Source: Mixophyes australis (Eukaryota > Chordata > Amphibia > Anura > Limnodynastidae). From it: a stretch of 64,000 bases of DNA. Within the stretch, counting starts at the first letter, position 1. Each line of letters opens with the position of its first letter. This document shows positions 22,816 through 34,197 of this stretch, piece after piece. The position numbers and the translations under genes are program-made. Below the pieces are notes generated by a model, which saw only the letters and a program-made list of their open reading frames with translations, did not search any database and was not told the origin of the DNA. The stretch lies in contig JAVHZZ010000003.1 of the NCBI GenBank assembly GCA_036250195.1, forward strand, positions 23,613,175 through 23,677,174, written 5' to 3'.

Positions 22816-23135
22816 TCATCATCATCACCATTTATTTATATAGCGCCACTGATTCCGCAGCGCTGTACAGAGAAATCACTCACATCAGTCCCTGTCCCAT
22901 AGGAGCTTACAGTCTAAATCCCCTAACACACACAGACAGAGAGAAAGAGAGAGAGACTAGGGGTCAATTTTGTTAGCCAATTAACCTACCAGTATGTTTT
23001 TGGAGTGTGGGAGGAAACCCACGAAAACACGGGGAGAACATACAAACTCCACACAGATAAGGCCATGGTCAGGAATTGAACTCATGACCCCAGTGCTGTG
23101 AGTCAGAAGTGCTAACCACTAAGCCACCGTGCCAC
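22816..23135 (-). mobile_element. tRNA-derived SINE, near full length
   Basis: Minus-strand copy. The tail reads CATCATCATCACC at the left edge, followed by the TATAGCGCCACTGATTCC tail domain. The B-box complement GAATTGAAC and the A-box complement CCACTAAGCCACC are at the right. A short GAGA-rich run at about 22930-22960 interrupts the middle. Same family as 20324-20629. Confidence 0.85.
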
Positions 23136-23578
23136 AAGTCTATGAATGTAATGAAACCCTTCTTTCTCAGGTTTTAACCCTGCCTGACCATAAGACCACC
23201 AAAATAATATGCAACAGAAAAGGTGCTAGTTGTTAAGTCCGTTATCTGTTTATTCTCATTTTTCATTTGCTTTACAATGCAGTAAGCAATTTAATTACCA
23301 TTTGTGCTGCTGAGATTTATAAGTGAAATAACTTCTTACATTTAACTGGCTCCATATCACATTTTCCGGTTTACACGCAATAGACTTTTCTTTGTGGACG
23401 TGGCTGCGTTCTGTTGCGTAACGTCCGATGCTGACCATGCGTACAGTGATTATGCGGATTATATGCGCACAATTGTTAGACTTAATGACCCTGCAAGTAT
23501 ATATAAATAATAATAGATAAAAGCCTAAATTGTGGAGTTCACACAGAGCTCTGTTGATCACCATTCAATGAATAATAG
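23136..23578. other. Unassigned sequence
   Basis: No gene or repeat supported. Confidence 0.5.
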
Positions 23579-24546
23579 TCCTGGGAATTTAATGATACTG
23601 GGATTTTAACGGTAATGGGAATTTCATGGTACTGGGAATTTGGTCGTAATGAGAATTTGACAGCAATGGAAAATTGATGGTAGTGGAAACTTAATGGTAC
23701 TTGGCATTTAATGGTACTGGAAATTTGACGGTGCTGGGAACATGACGGTACTGGGAATTTGACGGTGCTGGGAATTTGATGGTATTGGAAATTTAATGGT
23801 ATTGGGAATTTGATGGTGCTGGGAATTTGATAGCAATGGGAATTTGATGGAACTGGAAACTAAATGGTACTGGGAACATGATGGTACTGGGAATTTGACG
23901 GTGCTGGGAATTTGACGGTGCTGGGAATTTTACGGTGCTGGAAATTTTACGGTGCTGGAAATTTGACGGTGCTGGGAATTTGATGGTATTGGAAATTTAA
24001 TGGTATTGGGAATTTGATGGTGCTGGGAATTTGATAGCAATGGAAATTTGATGGAACTGGAAACTAAATGGTACTGGGAACATGATGGTACTGGGAACAT
24101 GATGGTACTGGGAATTTGACGGTGCTGGGAATTTGACGGTGCTGGGAATTTGACGGTATTGGGAACTTCACGGTACAGGGAATTCGATGGTGCTGCAAAT
24201 TTGATAGTGTTGGGAATTTGGTGGCGCTAGGAATTTGATGGTGTTGGGAATTTGATGGTACTGGGAATTTGATGGTGTTGGGGAAGAGATGGTGCTGGGG
24301 AAGAGATGGTGCTGGGGAAGAGATGGTGCTGGGAATTTGATGGTGCTGGGAATTTGATGGTAGTGGGAATTTGATGGTAGTGGGAATTTGATGGTAGTGG
24401 GAATTTGATATTGCTGGGGAAGAGATAGTGCTGGGAATTTGATGGTGCTGGGAAATTGATGGTATTGGGAATTTGATGGTGTTGGGAATTTGATGGCGCT
24501 GGGAATTTGATGGTGCTGGGAATTTGATGGTGCTGGGAATTTGATT
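23579..24546. repeat. 18-bp minisatellite, about 1 kb
   Basis: Degenerate units of GGGAATTTGATGGTGCTG. Variants include GGTACTGG, GGTATTGG, AATTTGACGG and, near 24280-24330, GGGGAAGAGATGGTGCT. A block of about 200 bases (23740-23940) is repeated near 23960-24130, so larger blocks have also duplicated. Noncoding. Confidence 0.9.
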
Positions 24547-25766
24547 GTCAGATAGTTGAAATGGCCCAGTTACTCGGTGGAGCAGACACGGTACCCAAAT
24601 TTCATCAGGAATCCCAACAGCACAGAGGAAGGGGTTATTAAGGGACGTGAAATTTAAAAGAGGGTGGAGATTACTTTTTAAAAATATTGATAAAAATTAT
24701 GTATTAACCTATGAAGATTAGTAGCATTTAAACAAAAATAACAACAACAACAACCACTTAGTAGCGTTTCAAAGGAAAAACAAACAAACAGCCACTTTGG
24801 ATGAGTCCTTATACAGTAAAGATGCAGATTTTATGTGGACAGTTTCATCCGCAGTAAATAGCCAGGAACCGGACTCTTTGAAAGGTTACGTGTAAACGTA
24901 CATTTAATTGACCCCATCATGATGATAGATAGTGTCCCTTTAAAACGACAACTGGTAATAGAACATTTCTATGTGGCGTGAATAAAACAGACTATTACAG
25001 CAGCCTACAGCCTATACCCGTAGTGCACTCCACGTGACATTTGAAGGATTACGGTTGGTTGAGTTTGTCATTTTCTGAGTTACCAGAATACGCATTCAGC
25101 CTGAATGCTACAGATCATCAAATAAGAACAGAAACGGAAATGTCATGAGCGGATCTTGTAACTTCTGGATTAAACCCGCTATCAGCAGTCAGATACACAG
25201 ATATCAATAATCTGCCAGTGACGGAATCTCCTTACGGATACAAGATAACAAGGAAGAAACTGGCTTCTATCAGCTGGTACTTCCCCCATAGACATGGGGC
25301 ACAGGAAGGTTGGAGATTATGGAATATATGAGTTAGAGACAGAGTTAAGTGCGTAACCACCCGATTTGTTGAGACAGTTCTCATTTTCAGGTAATAAAAG
25401 TGACGTGGTCTGATGAAAATGAATGTAGCATAAGCAGATCGGGCATGGTTTGGGTACTGTGGGCATAGCCTATTTTCTATGCCGCTCACTGTGAGGCTGA
25501 CGCAGAGTTGACAACAATTGCCCCCCAAGTCGCATATTGAGTTCACACAAAAAAACGCAATTGCGGATGTATGCAAAGCTGCAACTATTACAAGATACAT
25601 GCTGGGCGGTACCGGTAGAATATACATCTGGTATACGTCAGGCACAAGTCTCGTACACTTTTATACCACCCATGTTTAGAACCATTTTTTTGTTGCAAAA
25701 TACGTATTGGCTATTAGGTGTCAAACCTCAAAAACCCTCTCTTAATACACAACTCCCGATGTTGCG
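24547..25766. other. Unassigned sequence
   Basis: No gene supported. A short AACAAC run lies near 24745. One 137-codon minus frame at 25232-25645 has no recognisable domain. Confidence 0.5.
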
Positions 25767-25767
25767 T

Positions 25768-25798
<31 letters not shown>

Positions 25799-25895
25799 AC
25801 AATTAATTATATAGCGCCAGCAAATTCCGTAGCGCTTTACAATTGGGAACAAACATTAATAAGACAATACAGGGTAATACATACAGACAGAGAGG
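25767..25895 (-). mobile_element. LINE/SINE 3' tail fragment with ATC repeat
   Basis: A CATCATCATCATCATCATC tail is joined to TTATATAGCGCCAGCAAATT and GTAGCGCTTTACAATTGGG. On the minus strand this is a LINE-type 3' end (GTAAAGCGCTACGG, GGCGCTATATAA, GATGATGAT). The 5' part is missing, as in typical 5'-truncated insertions. Confidence 0.7.
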
Positions 25896-26319
25896 TAAGC
25901 GTATGTGAAAAGGAAACCAAGTTTGCTTAAACACACATATAAAAGTTCAATATCTGCACGTGCAAAGAAGAAAGCGCTTACCCGCACCCCTGCGAGCATT
26001 CACGAACAGCCATTGACAAACGGTTCCCTATCGAGGGTGACCACTATCATCATAACCATCCGCTATTTGCAAATAACACGGGTTGGACATGCCTTTATGC
26101 ATCCGTGTCCTGTTCTGCATCTGTTCTCAACTCCGCCGACATGCCCATACTGTACTAGGTTTACGGTAGATTGCCCCTTCCCTACCCCATCCCCCAGGTA
26201 CAATCGAGTGTGTCAGAATCACGCACGTCTGCGGAGGCGATATCATGCAAGATACACTATGCAAGCTTTTTCCATATAAAATGTAATGAAATATAAAAAC
26301 CTTCACATCTGGGCCTGAT
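25896..26319. other. Unassigned sequence
   Basis: No gene or repeat could be supported. Confidence 0.4.
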
Positions 26320-26930
26320 GCCTGATTCATCAACGCAATAAGCCGTATTTTGCGTACAATTGCCTAGATCCTGAAGACCATACGCCAGAGAACGCAGCAA
26401 CTTTCAACTCATCTTCGAGCACAAAGGACCCTTACTACAGGCTGCGATTTTCATGGTGGGTTGAACAGGGAGGGGACTGGGCGTATGCTCGTAGTCAGTG
26501 TACAGTAAGGACGTGCCAATTTGGAGCGCACACAGCAGCGTCCGATTCAAGCTTTGGGCATCTCTCAGGTACGTGTTTTTCAGCCGTATCACTTGCACCA
26601 GCTACAGGTGTAAGTGCTGATTACTAGTGATGATGGCTGTGTATACAGCTAGAACATGTGTTTGTGATCAGGAGCAACTGTAAAATAGCATTTTATGTAC
26701 AGTAGGCATTAATAGTATCCTGATAAATATATTTTATGGGGGAGGGGAAATACTCTTTTTTAGTGTTTTGTCATAGATTGTTATATTATTAGCAGGTGAC
26801 ATTAATAGAATAGATTTTATTTTTCACGTACGTTCTTTTGTGACTTGATATTCCACCTTGCATTGGACGTATCCTGCAGTGTATTGTCTGTTACCACAGA
26901 GCGGACCTAGACCTGTATTCATCAACAGAT
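26320..26930 (+). repeat. Interspersed repeat family A, about 0.6 kb, most complete copy
   Basis: Shared landmarks are CAAAGGACCCTTACTACAG, GTACAGTAAGGACGTGCCAA, TTCAAGCTTTGGGCATCTC, CTTGCACCAGCTACAGG, ACATGTGTTTG, a CAGTAGGCATTAATA-like stretch and GGACGTATCCTGCAGTGTAT. Both ends carry a TTCATCAAC motif, in direct orientation. No coding frame was found. Other copies lie at 30246, 33590, 40753 and 51510. The class is unknown; a non-autonomous DNA transposon is possible. Confidence 0.7.
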
Positions 26931-27168
26931 ATATCTTCACATCCGCTCCTTGAATATGGATGTTTTTTTTAAAAAAAAAAAAATCATTATTTTTACCTGC
27001 CTTAATGAATAATGTGCATCTGGACAGCTATTGAAATATTTACCAAGGATTGTATACCACACCAAGTGTGGTCAGAAAACCCCCCCCAAAATTTCTTATC
27101 AGTTTCAAAAATTGAAATTACTATAGTTAATACTAGGGAGGGAGGTGCACCCACACCGAGAGATAATT

Positions 27169-28158
27169 CACTAAGAATACAAGGAAAGAAAGGAAAAATG
27201 TGTCAACTTGAGGCACTCTAAGACCAATAATTCAATTAGTTAAAATATGCATTACTGCTTTATTGGTATTCATTAAAATATAATAAAGTTTTATTTTTGA
27301 TATCTAGTACGTTAGCGAAATATTAAAAAAAAAAAAGAAAAATGAAGTGTAACGTCTATAAGTGAATAAAAACTTAAAAAAGCAGCTACAAGCTGCTGAC
27401 CACGTCACTCCTCCCTTATATCATATAAATCAATAATTATAATTATGACTATATAATAATAATATAATTATAACATAATTATAATTATATAATAATTATA
27501 ATGATTATGCGCTTAATCATTATAAGAACGATATTAAAAATTGTAAAAGTGGATTTAACCCTTCGAAATGTAATATCCAATACAATACTTGTATAACAAA
27601 CACAGCACACACACGAGTTGTAATACCTTATTTAATGTTCCAGCACTATAATGCTATACAAGTGGCATCCTTAGAATCAAGTGCAGTGAACATCATTAGA
27701 GGATCTACATTTGATTATATGATATAAGGGAGGAGTGACGCGGTCAGCAGCTTATAGCTGCTTTTTTAACAGTTTCTATTCACTTATAGACGTTACACTT
27801 CATTTTTTTAATATTTCGCTAACATACCAGATATCAAAAATTCTACTTTATTATATTTTAATGAATACCAATAAAGCAGTAATGCATATTTTAACTAATT
27901 AAATTACTCTCACACACCCTATACTTTCAATAGACCTTCTACTGGAGCGCGAGAGGACCGTTTCATGAAAAAAACGGAGCGTTAAAAATGGAATTGAATC
28001 GCGGGTAAAGTTAAACCGCTCGAAAATGATAAAAAAAACCAGCATTAAAATTACTTAACGCAGTCTTAAAAAAAAACCTCATGGTCAATTGAATACCCCC
28101 CTTGGTCTTAGAGAGTCTCATGTTGACACATTTTTCCTTTCTTTCCTTGCATTCTCAG
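27169..28158. mobile_element. Long inverted repeat element, about 1 kb
   Basis: The left arm at about 27169-27435 is matched in reverse complement by 27700-27912 and 28100-28158. Landmarks include AAGGAAAGAAAGGAAAAATG, GAAGTGTAACGTCTATAAGTG and GCTGACCACGTCACTCC. The right arm is split by about 185 bp of unrelated sequence (27914-28100). The spacer is AT-rich with many small palindromes. No coding frame and no clear target duplication were seen. Probably a non-autonomous element with long inverted repeats. Confidence 0.75.
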
Positions 28159-29902
28159 CTATTGGAGTACAAAGAATCCTAACGAAGAGAGGGACACTCT
28201 AGAAACTTGCTGTGTTTTTACCACATCTCTCTGTGAGTAAAGAAATCCTTATAATTATTTTTGGATACTACGAAGGATATATATGAAAATAAGAGGGACA
28301 AGCTACTATATTCCATTGCAATCAGATTCTTAAACCTGTGGTTCATCTCTGAAAAATAATTATTGATTAAATCACCATTTTTCTGTGCACGCTGTCTTCT
28401 AAGTAGCTAATAGTCCAAGTATCCAATTTCATTACCACTGATTTTCAGGAATGACAAAATTCAATATTTTCATATAATTATAACTCAGCGCAATGATTTT
28501 TAGCTTCACATTTCTTATCCGGCCAGTGATCCTCTCCACGGCTTTTATTTTTGGGCATTATTTTACAGAATTGTTTAAGATATTCCAATAAACCTTAATC
28601 GCATTAAAATAAGTTTTTCCTTATTATTTAAGCAGAGCTCACTTTTTACACCACAAACCACATGTTTAGCTGAAATCACTTGGTCAATGTCAAAATGCAT
28701 TAACTTACATATAAGAATCATTGGTCTGTTTCTTTGATTGTCTGTGCAGTTATGGATTCGGTCACCCCTGTACAGATTGGGATGAAACCAAAGCGAGGTG
28801 GTCCAGTTGGAACCTGGACCTCCCGTTGCTATAAGTTGGGCAGAACTTTGACCCGGGGAACCTGTTCTGGCCCTTCCACTGGATGAAAACTTCACAGAGG
28901 ATGGCAATTGGTCTGAGATGCCTAATGGAGTGGTTAGGGTCCCGGTCGGACCTCCCGTTGGTGTATGCTGGACTGAACTTTGACTCGGGGAGCCTGTTCT
29001 AGGCACCGGCCAACTTCAACATCGGTCACACTGCATAACAAACAACTCAGGCTTAAATACTTTACACTCCTTCCAGAGCTCTAGGTTGATGGACAGGTGA
29101 CACTCTCTCCTAGTCTTTATAGAGGAGTTCTTTTCAGGTGCTCTGCTTGATTACTCTCATTGCAGACACACCTTGTCAGCTGCTGCTAGCTGTGGAAAAA
29201 GATTCTTCTAAACCAATTCAAAATATGTAAGTTAAATCATACTCTACACTATTATTTTGTCACACATATGCCCTCCACCTGTGTATCTTTAAACTAAGGG
29301 CACTGCTGTACAAATTTGTAACTCTGTCTGCAGACTGTCAGCTGAACACCAAGCTTAAAGATAAAGAAATAATTTCTTGTACAGTTTGATCATTATCGCT
29401 GAATTGTTTCCATTTGTTTGCTTTAGGAGGGATGTATTGGGGTTTGGAGTCACTGAGAATTGGGGGAGCGGGGTTGGGGCAGGAAATCCAGGTCCGATAG
29501 GCACTCTCCTTCACAACCTTTAAGTGGCGTTTAATGACGTACTTCCCAAATTATACTCCACGCGAAGCCTGTGGCACTAAATTATTCTTTTTGTCCACCT
29601 GTTTTCAAAACTGAATTTACACTTCCCCCTAGTCTGTCTGTTTTTACAATAATCCACTTAGACTGTAAATTCTTCAGGACAGCAAAGTCCTACTTACTTT
29701 TGTAACTGGTACATTAATTGCTGTGATATGCTGCACTATTTCCTTTTCTGTAACTTGTCATTCAATATGAATATGAAACACTATAGTGTTTCATATACTA
29801 ATGACAGTATATAAATACACTGTCTGATGCAGCAAGCATATCTGACCATTTTGAGCATATTGTCCACAAAATCACTATGCACACACCTAGAACTGGCAGA
29901 GA
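28159..29902. other. Unassigned sequence with one in-frame internal duplication
   Basis: A 132-bp-spaced duplication (28817-28870 and 28949-29003, GACCTCCCGTTG core) keeps frame in a 143-codon minus-strand reading frame (28575-29006), giving two RTGSPxQSSxQ-type units. No domain was recognised and no gene is called. A perfect 26-bp palindrome is at 29771-29796. The rest shows nothing. Confidence 0.4.
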
Positions 29903-30209
29903 GTATTATTATTATTATTACCATTTATTTATATAGCGCCACTAATTCCGCAGCGCTGTACAGAGAACTCACTGACAACAGTCCCTGCCCCACTTTCTCT
30001 AACACACACACAGACTACGGTCAATTTGATAGCAGTCAATTAATCTACTAGTATGTGTTTTTGGAGTGTGGGAGGAAACTGGAGCACCCGGAGGAAACCC
30101 ACACGAATACGGAGAGAACATACAAACTCCACACAGATAAGGTCATGGTCGGGAATTGAACTCATGACCCCAGTGCTGAGAGGCAGAAGTGCTAACCACT
30201 GAGCCACAT
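29903..30209 (-). mobile_element. tRNA-derived SINE, near full length
   Basis: Minus-strand copy with TATTATTATTATTACC at the tail side, TATAGCGCCACTAATTCC, the B-box complement GAATTGAAC and CCACTGAGCCAC at the head. It abuts a copy of repeat family A at 30246, so it may have inserted into that repeat. Confidence 0.85.
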
Positions 30210-30245
30210 CTGTGGACGCAGTCATGCTCTGTCTGCCTGTGAGCG

Positions 30246-30552
30246 GCAAAGGACACTTACTACAGACTATGATTTTAGGGTGTGACCTGGGTGGGGAAGG
30301 GGGGTTTTGCCCTAGTTAATGTACAATAAAGACGTGCCAAACTCGGGCGCATGCAGCCACGTCCAGCTCTGGGCATCTCTAAGGTACTTGTTTTTGTGCC
30401 GTATCTCTTGCTCCAGCTACAGGGCTAGTCTAAGTCCAGTCATGATGACAGTCTCGTCTGCATGCTATAACATGTGTTTACAATCACGTGCAACTGTTAA
30501 AAATTATTTTATTGTCAGTAGACATTAACAACAACCTAATAAACGTATTTCA
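30246..30552 (+). repeat. Interspersed repeat family A, partial
   Basis: Contains CAAAGGACACTTACTACAG, AAGACGTGCCAAACTC, TCTTGCTCCAGCTACAGG and CTATAACATGTGTTTAC. The 5' portion is missing next to the SINE at 29903-30209. Confidence 0.75.
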
Positions 30553-32221
30553 TTTTCTTTTCAAAGGGGCCCCATAGTCACGGCTCTTAATGAGAATAAA
30601 TAATCCTGCAAAAGAAAAAAACCTGCAAAAAAAACCTTCAAGGGTCACTGAGCAAGTACATCTATCTATCTCTATCTATCTCTATATATCTATATCTATA
30701 TCTGTATCTGTATACATCTATATATCTATATCTATATCTAGGGGCCCCGGTGCACTGCTTTGCCCGGGGGCCCATAATGTTGTTAAGATGGCCCTGACGT
30801 GCGCATAATACTGAACGCAGGTTGGGCTCAGAATGTGCGATGGATCAGTCTCACTATGATTCAGACAACCTACTGTATATTACACCACACAGTGATTTTA
30901 CAATATTAAATTATATGTTCCCAACAGGAAAAAATATATATTATTTATCGTTAAATATAGAGGAATATTAATCAACTGGGATGTACCGCTAATAAGCAAA
31001 CTCACATACAGTGTAAATAATGATATTATTTAGGTCAGAGCAACTAGTAACATCTTAATGTAAGAGTTCCAGGAGCTTATTAATGCAGGGATAACGGAGG
31101 GCAGGTAACTGACCTGAGGGCACAGAAGCACCCAGGTTATAGTAAAAATAAAATGAAGCTGGGAGCCCGGCAAGGGTTAATAATGCAAGATCTAGTTATT
31201 TGCAATTGTTAGCCAATCAGAAGGAGAGGTTTTATAAATGTAGACATGGGTTGGTTACTTTCTCATTCACTGGAAATTCCTCCTCCCTCCAGCTCCCTTA
31301 TTGTGTTTATCAACGTTTGGTTCATGGGCAAACGCAGGATTTGTAGAGGGGGGTTTCCACACCACGCCGCCAGTGGGCGTGACCAGCATGCATGGGGGCG
31401 TAGCTATAATTTTAGAGAGTGCTTGGCTGCTCTCCAACTCTTCCTATCCCCAAAATATATAGAGGCAATGCTGTGTACACTACTTTTAGGTGAATGCAGC
31501 TCTTTTTTCGAACAGAGCCGTGTGAAGCGGGGGCAGGTTCCAGCCACCTTAATTATACAGTGCCCCAGGCCTGGAGGAGGGTTTCCAGGCACTAGGAAAC
31601 CCCCCCCCCCCCCCCAAAACTCGGTTTGCCTATGTGGTTTGTGTATCAATCAGTGTTATTGTTTCAGGTTGCTCTCGAGGTGGCGGAAAAGAATGCCAAT
31701 CGGCAGCCGTCAATGACGCATCCGGGTAGTGGTGGAGCACTTGCCCTCAAAAGGGAGATTCATGTTAGTAACACTCCCCCTTGGGGACTTATAGGGCACC
31801 GTTTTTGACGGGCGGGTTCAAGATACTGAGCCAAAAGAGGAAGAGTGGTGCTCCGCAGCCTAGAAGTGTCCGAGTATATTTTTTGCTTAGTTTCCATAAT
31901 TTGGCGCAGTACTGGCTGGTAGCTGATTGGTCGTGCATTTATTTTGCCACCATTTAAATTGATTGATTTATTTTCAATACATTTTGTGTCTTTTTCTTCA
32001 CCAAACAAGTCTTGTGTGATTTTATTTATTAATTTAGAGAGCACTTACTAAAGACATGTTGGGTAACAGTAGGGCTTTTTTTGTCATAGAACACTCAGAA
32101 CGGAGTTCTGACACCTTTTTTCCATGGGTTTTCAAAGTTCAATTAACTTTTAAACATTTTTTTTTCTCTGCGGTGCTGCTACAGTGCAGCACCTCTTAGT
32201 GTGTCCCCTGCTTCTGGCTCC
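30553..32221. other. Unassigned sequence with tetranucleotide repeat
   Basis: A CTATCTATCTC/TATATC microsatellite lies at 30661-30740 and is followed by a GGGGCCCC-type GC block at 30741-30775 that recurs in part near 47012. A 16-20 base poly-C run is near 31600. No gene supported. Confidence 0.5.
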
Positions 32222-32305
32222 GGCAGCGCCGTGACGTCACGACGCTGCCAGTGAGAGGAGCCGCGATCAAGCAGAGAAGCGAGAAAAGAAGCATAGAAGG
32301 TAAGT
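32222..32305 (+). promoter_or_regulatory. Near-palindromic CRE and consensus splice donor
   Basis: The 28-bp near-palindrome at 32222-32249 (arms GGCAGCG and CGCTGCC) is centred on TGACGTCA at 32232-32239, the consensus cAMP-response element. About 50 bases on, AGAAG/GTAAGTA is a strong splice donor, with the boundary at 32299/32300. This could be a noncoding first exon and promoter, or part of an old transposable element. No protein-coding evidence links it to a gene. Confidence 0.3.
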
Positions 32306-32310
32306 ACAGA

Positions 32311-33089
32311 CTACAGAAAGCGGGGGAGGGGGGGGGCACAGAAAGAGAGGGCTACAGCAAAATGAGGGGGCAGAAAGAGAGGGCTACAGCAAAATGAGGG
32401 GGCAGAAAGAGAGGGCTACAGAAAAACAAGGGGGGGCAGAAAAAGAGGGCTACAGGAAAACGAGTGGGGAAGAAAAAGAGGGCTATAGAAAAACGAGGGG
32501 GGCAGACAGAGAGGGCTATAGAAAAACAAGGGGGCAGAAAGAAACAGCTACAGAAAAATAAGGGGGGCAGAAAGAGAGGGCTACAGAAAAACAAGGGGGG
32601 CAGAAAGAGCGGGCTACAGAAAAACAAGGGGGGCAAAAAGAGCGGGCTACAGAAAAACGAGGGGGGCAGAGAGGGCTACAGAAAAACGAGGGGGGCAGAG
32701 AGGGCTACAGAAAAACGAGGGGGGGAGAGAGAGGGCTACAGAAAAATAAGGGGGGCAGAGAGGGCTACAGAAAAACGAGCGGGCCAGAAAGAGCGGTCTA
32801 CAAAAAAACGAGGGAGGGAGAAAGAGGGCTACAGAAAAATGAGGGGGGCAGAAAGAGAGGGCTACAGGAAAACGAGGGGGACAGAAAGAGAGGGCTACAG
32901 AAAAACGAGGGGGGCAGAAAGAGAGGGCTACAGAAAAACGAGGGGGGCAGAAAGAGAGGGCTACAGAAAAACGAGGGGGACAGAAAGAGAGGGCTACAGA
33001 AAAATGAACAGGGCAGAAAGAGAGGGCTACAGAAAAACGAGGGGGGGCATAAAGAGAGGGCTAAACAAAAATGAGGGGGCAGAAAGAGG
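32311..33089 (+). repeat. 33-bp purine-rich minisatellite
   Basis: Units of the type GGGGGGCAGAAAGAGAGGGC then TACAGAAAAACGA, 33 bp with 29-bp deletion variants at 32660-32760, about 24 copies. Almost purely purine on the plus strand. Because 33 is divisible by 3, a 222-codon frame is open; it is a repeat artefact. Confidence 0.92.
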
Positions 33090-33589
33090 TGAGTTACGGC
33101 ACCTTTTTTCTTACAAAAAAAGCACTGGGTAACAGTAATATGCAATCACTGGGCGACGTTGTGTCCTGAGAGACTGGTCACCTCTCTATCCCTGAATATT
33201 TTGTGGAACAGTTTTGAAAGGCAGGAAAGTCATGAGATACATTGACAGCTCACGTGACGCTCAGATATTTCTTTTCATTTTTGCTTCAAAATGTACTTTT
33301 CTTGCTGATTATTCACAAGTATATCATTTTCTCACAGCCACGGTTACCACAGCAACCCGTGTTGTTTTAATCTGGCAGCCGGGGACGTGACTGGGGGCTC
33401 ACACACATCCATCTCTTGTTGTGTGCTGCGCATTGTTAGAGTGAACAAAAGGAGCACTTGTGTGTGTAACCTCTCTAGTAGAAGGTGCTCAGGTTTTCCA
33501 CTCAGATGCAGCAGACATCTGGGAGGTGCGGATTGATAGTAGTATGTTTACTTATGTTGAAGGGGAAATTGACACTATTTGTACACAAA
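33090..33589. other. Unassigned sequence
   Basis: No gene or repeat could be supported. Confidence 0.5.
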
Positions 33590-34036
33590 GGGCCCGTATC
33601 TGCGGATTTTGTGAGTATCGTGCTCTAAATCACTCTGCGCGTAGCCAGAAACGGGAGATACGCCAATGAACAGAGCAATGTTCACTGCATCTACATACGC
33701 AAAGGACACTTACTACAGTCTACAATTTTGGGGAGAGAATGGGGCGGAGATGGGGCGTTCGCCGGTAGTAATGTACAGTAAAGGCGTGCCAAACTCAAGT
33801 GCATGCACCCACGTCCGAATCAAGCTTTTGGCATCTTAAAGTTATTTGTTTTTCTGCCGTATCTCTTGCTCCAGCTACAGGTCTAGTCTAAGTCCTGATC
33901 AGTAGTGAAGACAGTCTCGTATGCATGCTATAACATGTGTTTGCAACCAGGAGCAACTGTAAAAATGTATTTTATATTCCACATAGGTATTGGACATATC
34001 CTACGTGGTAGAGCACAGTAGACCTACACCTGAATT
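33590..34036 (+). repeat. Interspersed repeat family A, interrupted copy
   Basis: Carries CAAAGGACACTTACTACAG, TCTTGCTCCAGCTACAGG and CTATAACATGTGTTTGC. It ends at the truncated SINE starting at 34039, which appears to have replaced or interrupted its right end. Confidence 0.7.
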
Positions 34037-34038
34037 TA

Positions 34039-34197
34039 TTTTTGGAGTGTGAGAAGAAACCAGAGCACCCAGAGGAAACCCACGCAAACACGGGGAGAAC
34101 ATACAAACTCCACACAGATAAGGCCATGGTTAGGAATTGAACTCATGACCCCAGTGCTGTAAGGCAGAAATGCTAACCACTGAGCCACCGTGCTGCC
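34039..34197 (-). mobile_element. tRNA-derived SINE, 3'-truncated
   Basis: Only the tRNA-like head and middle are present, on the minus strand: TTTTTGGAGTGTGAGAAG through GAATTGAACTCATGACCCC to CCACTGAGCCACCGTGC. The LINE-like tail is missing. Confidence 0.8.

Noticed and set aside
25232..25645. 137-codon minus-strand frame
   Set aside because: No recognisable motif, and composition and context are like the surrounding noncoding DNA.
32464..33132. 222-codon frame of basic RKTRGAEREG-like repeats
   Set aside because: Translation of a 33-bp minisatellite; period divisible by three keeps it open.
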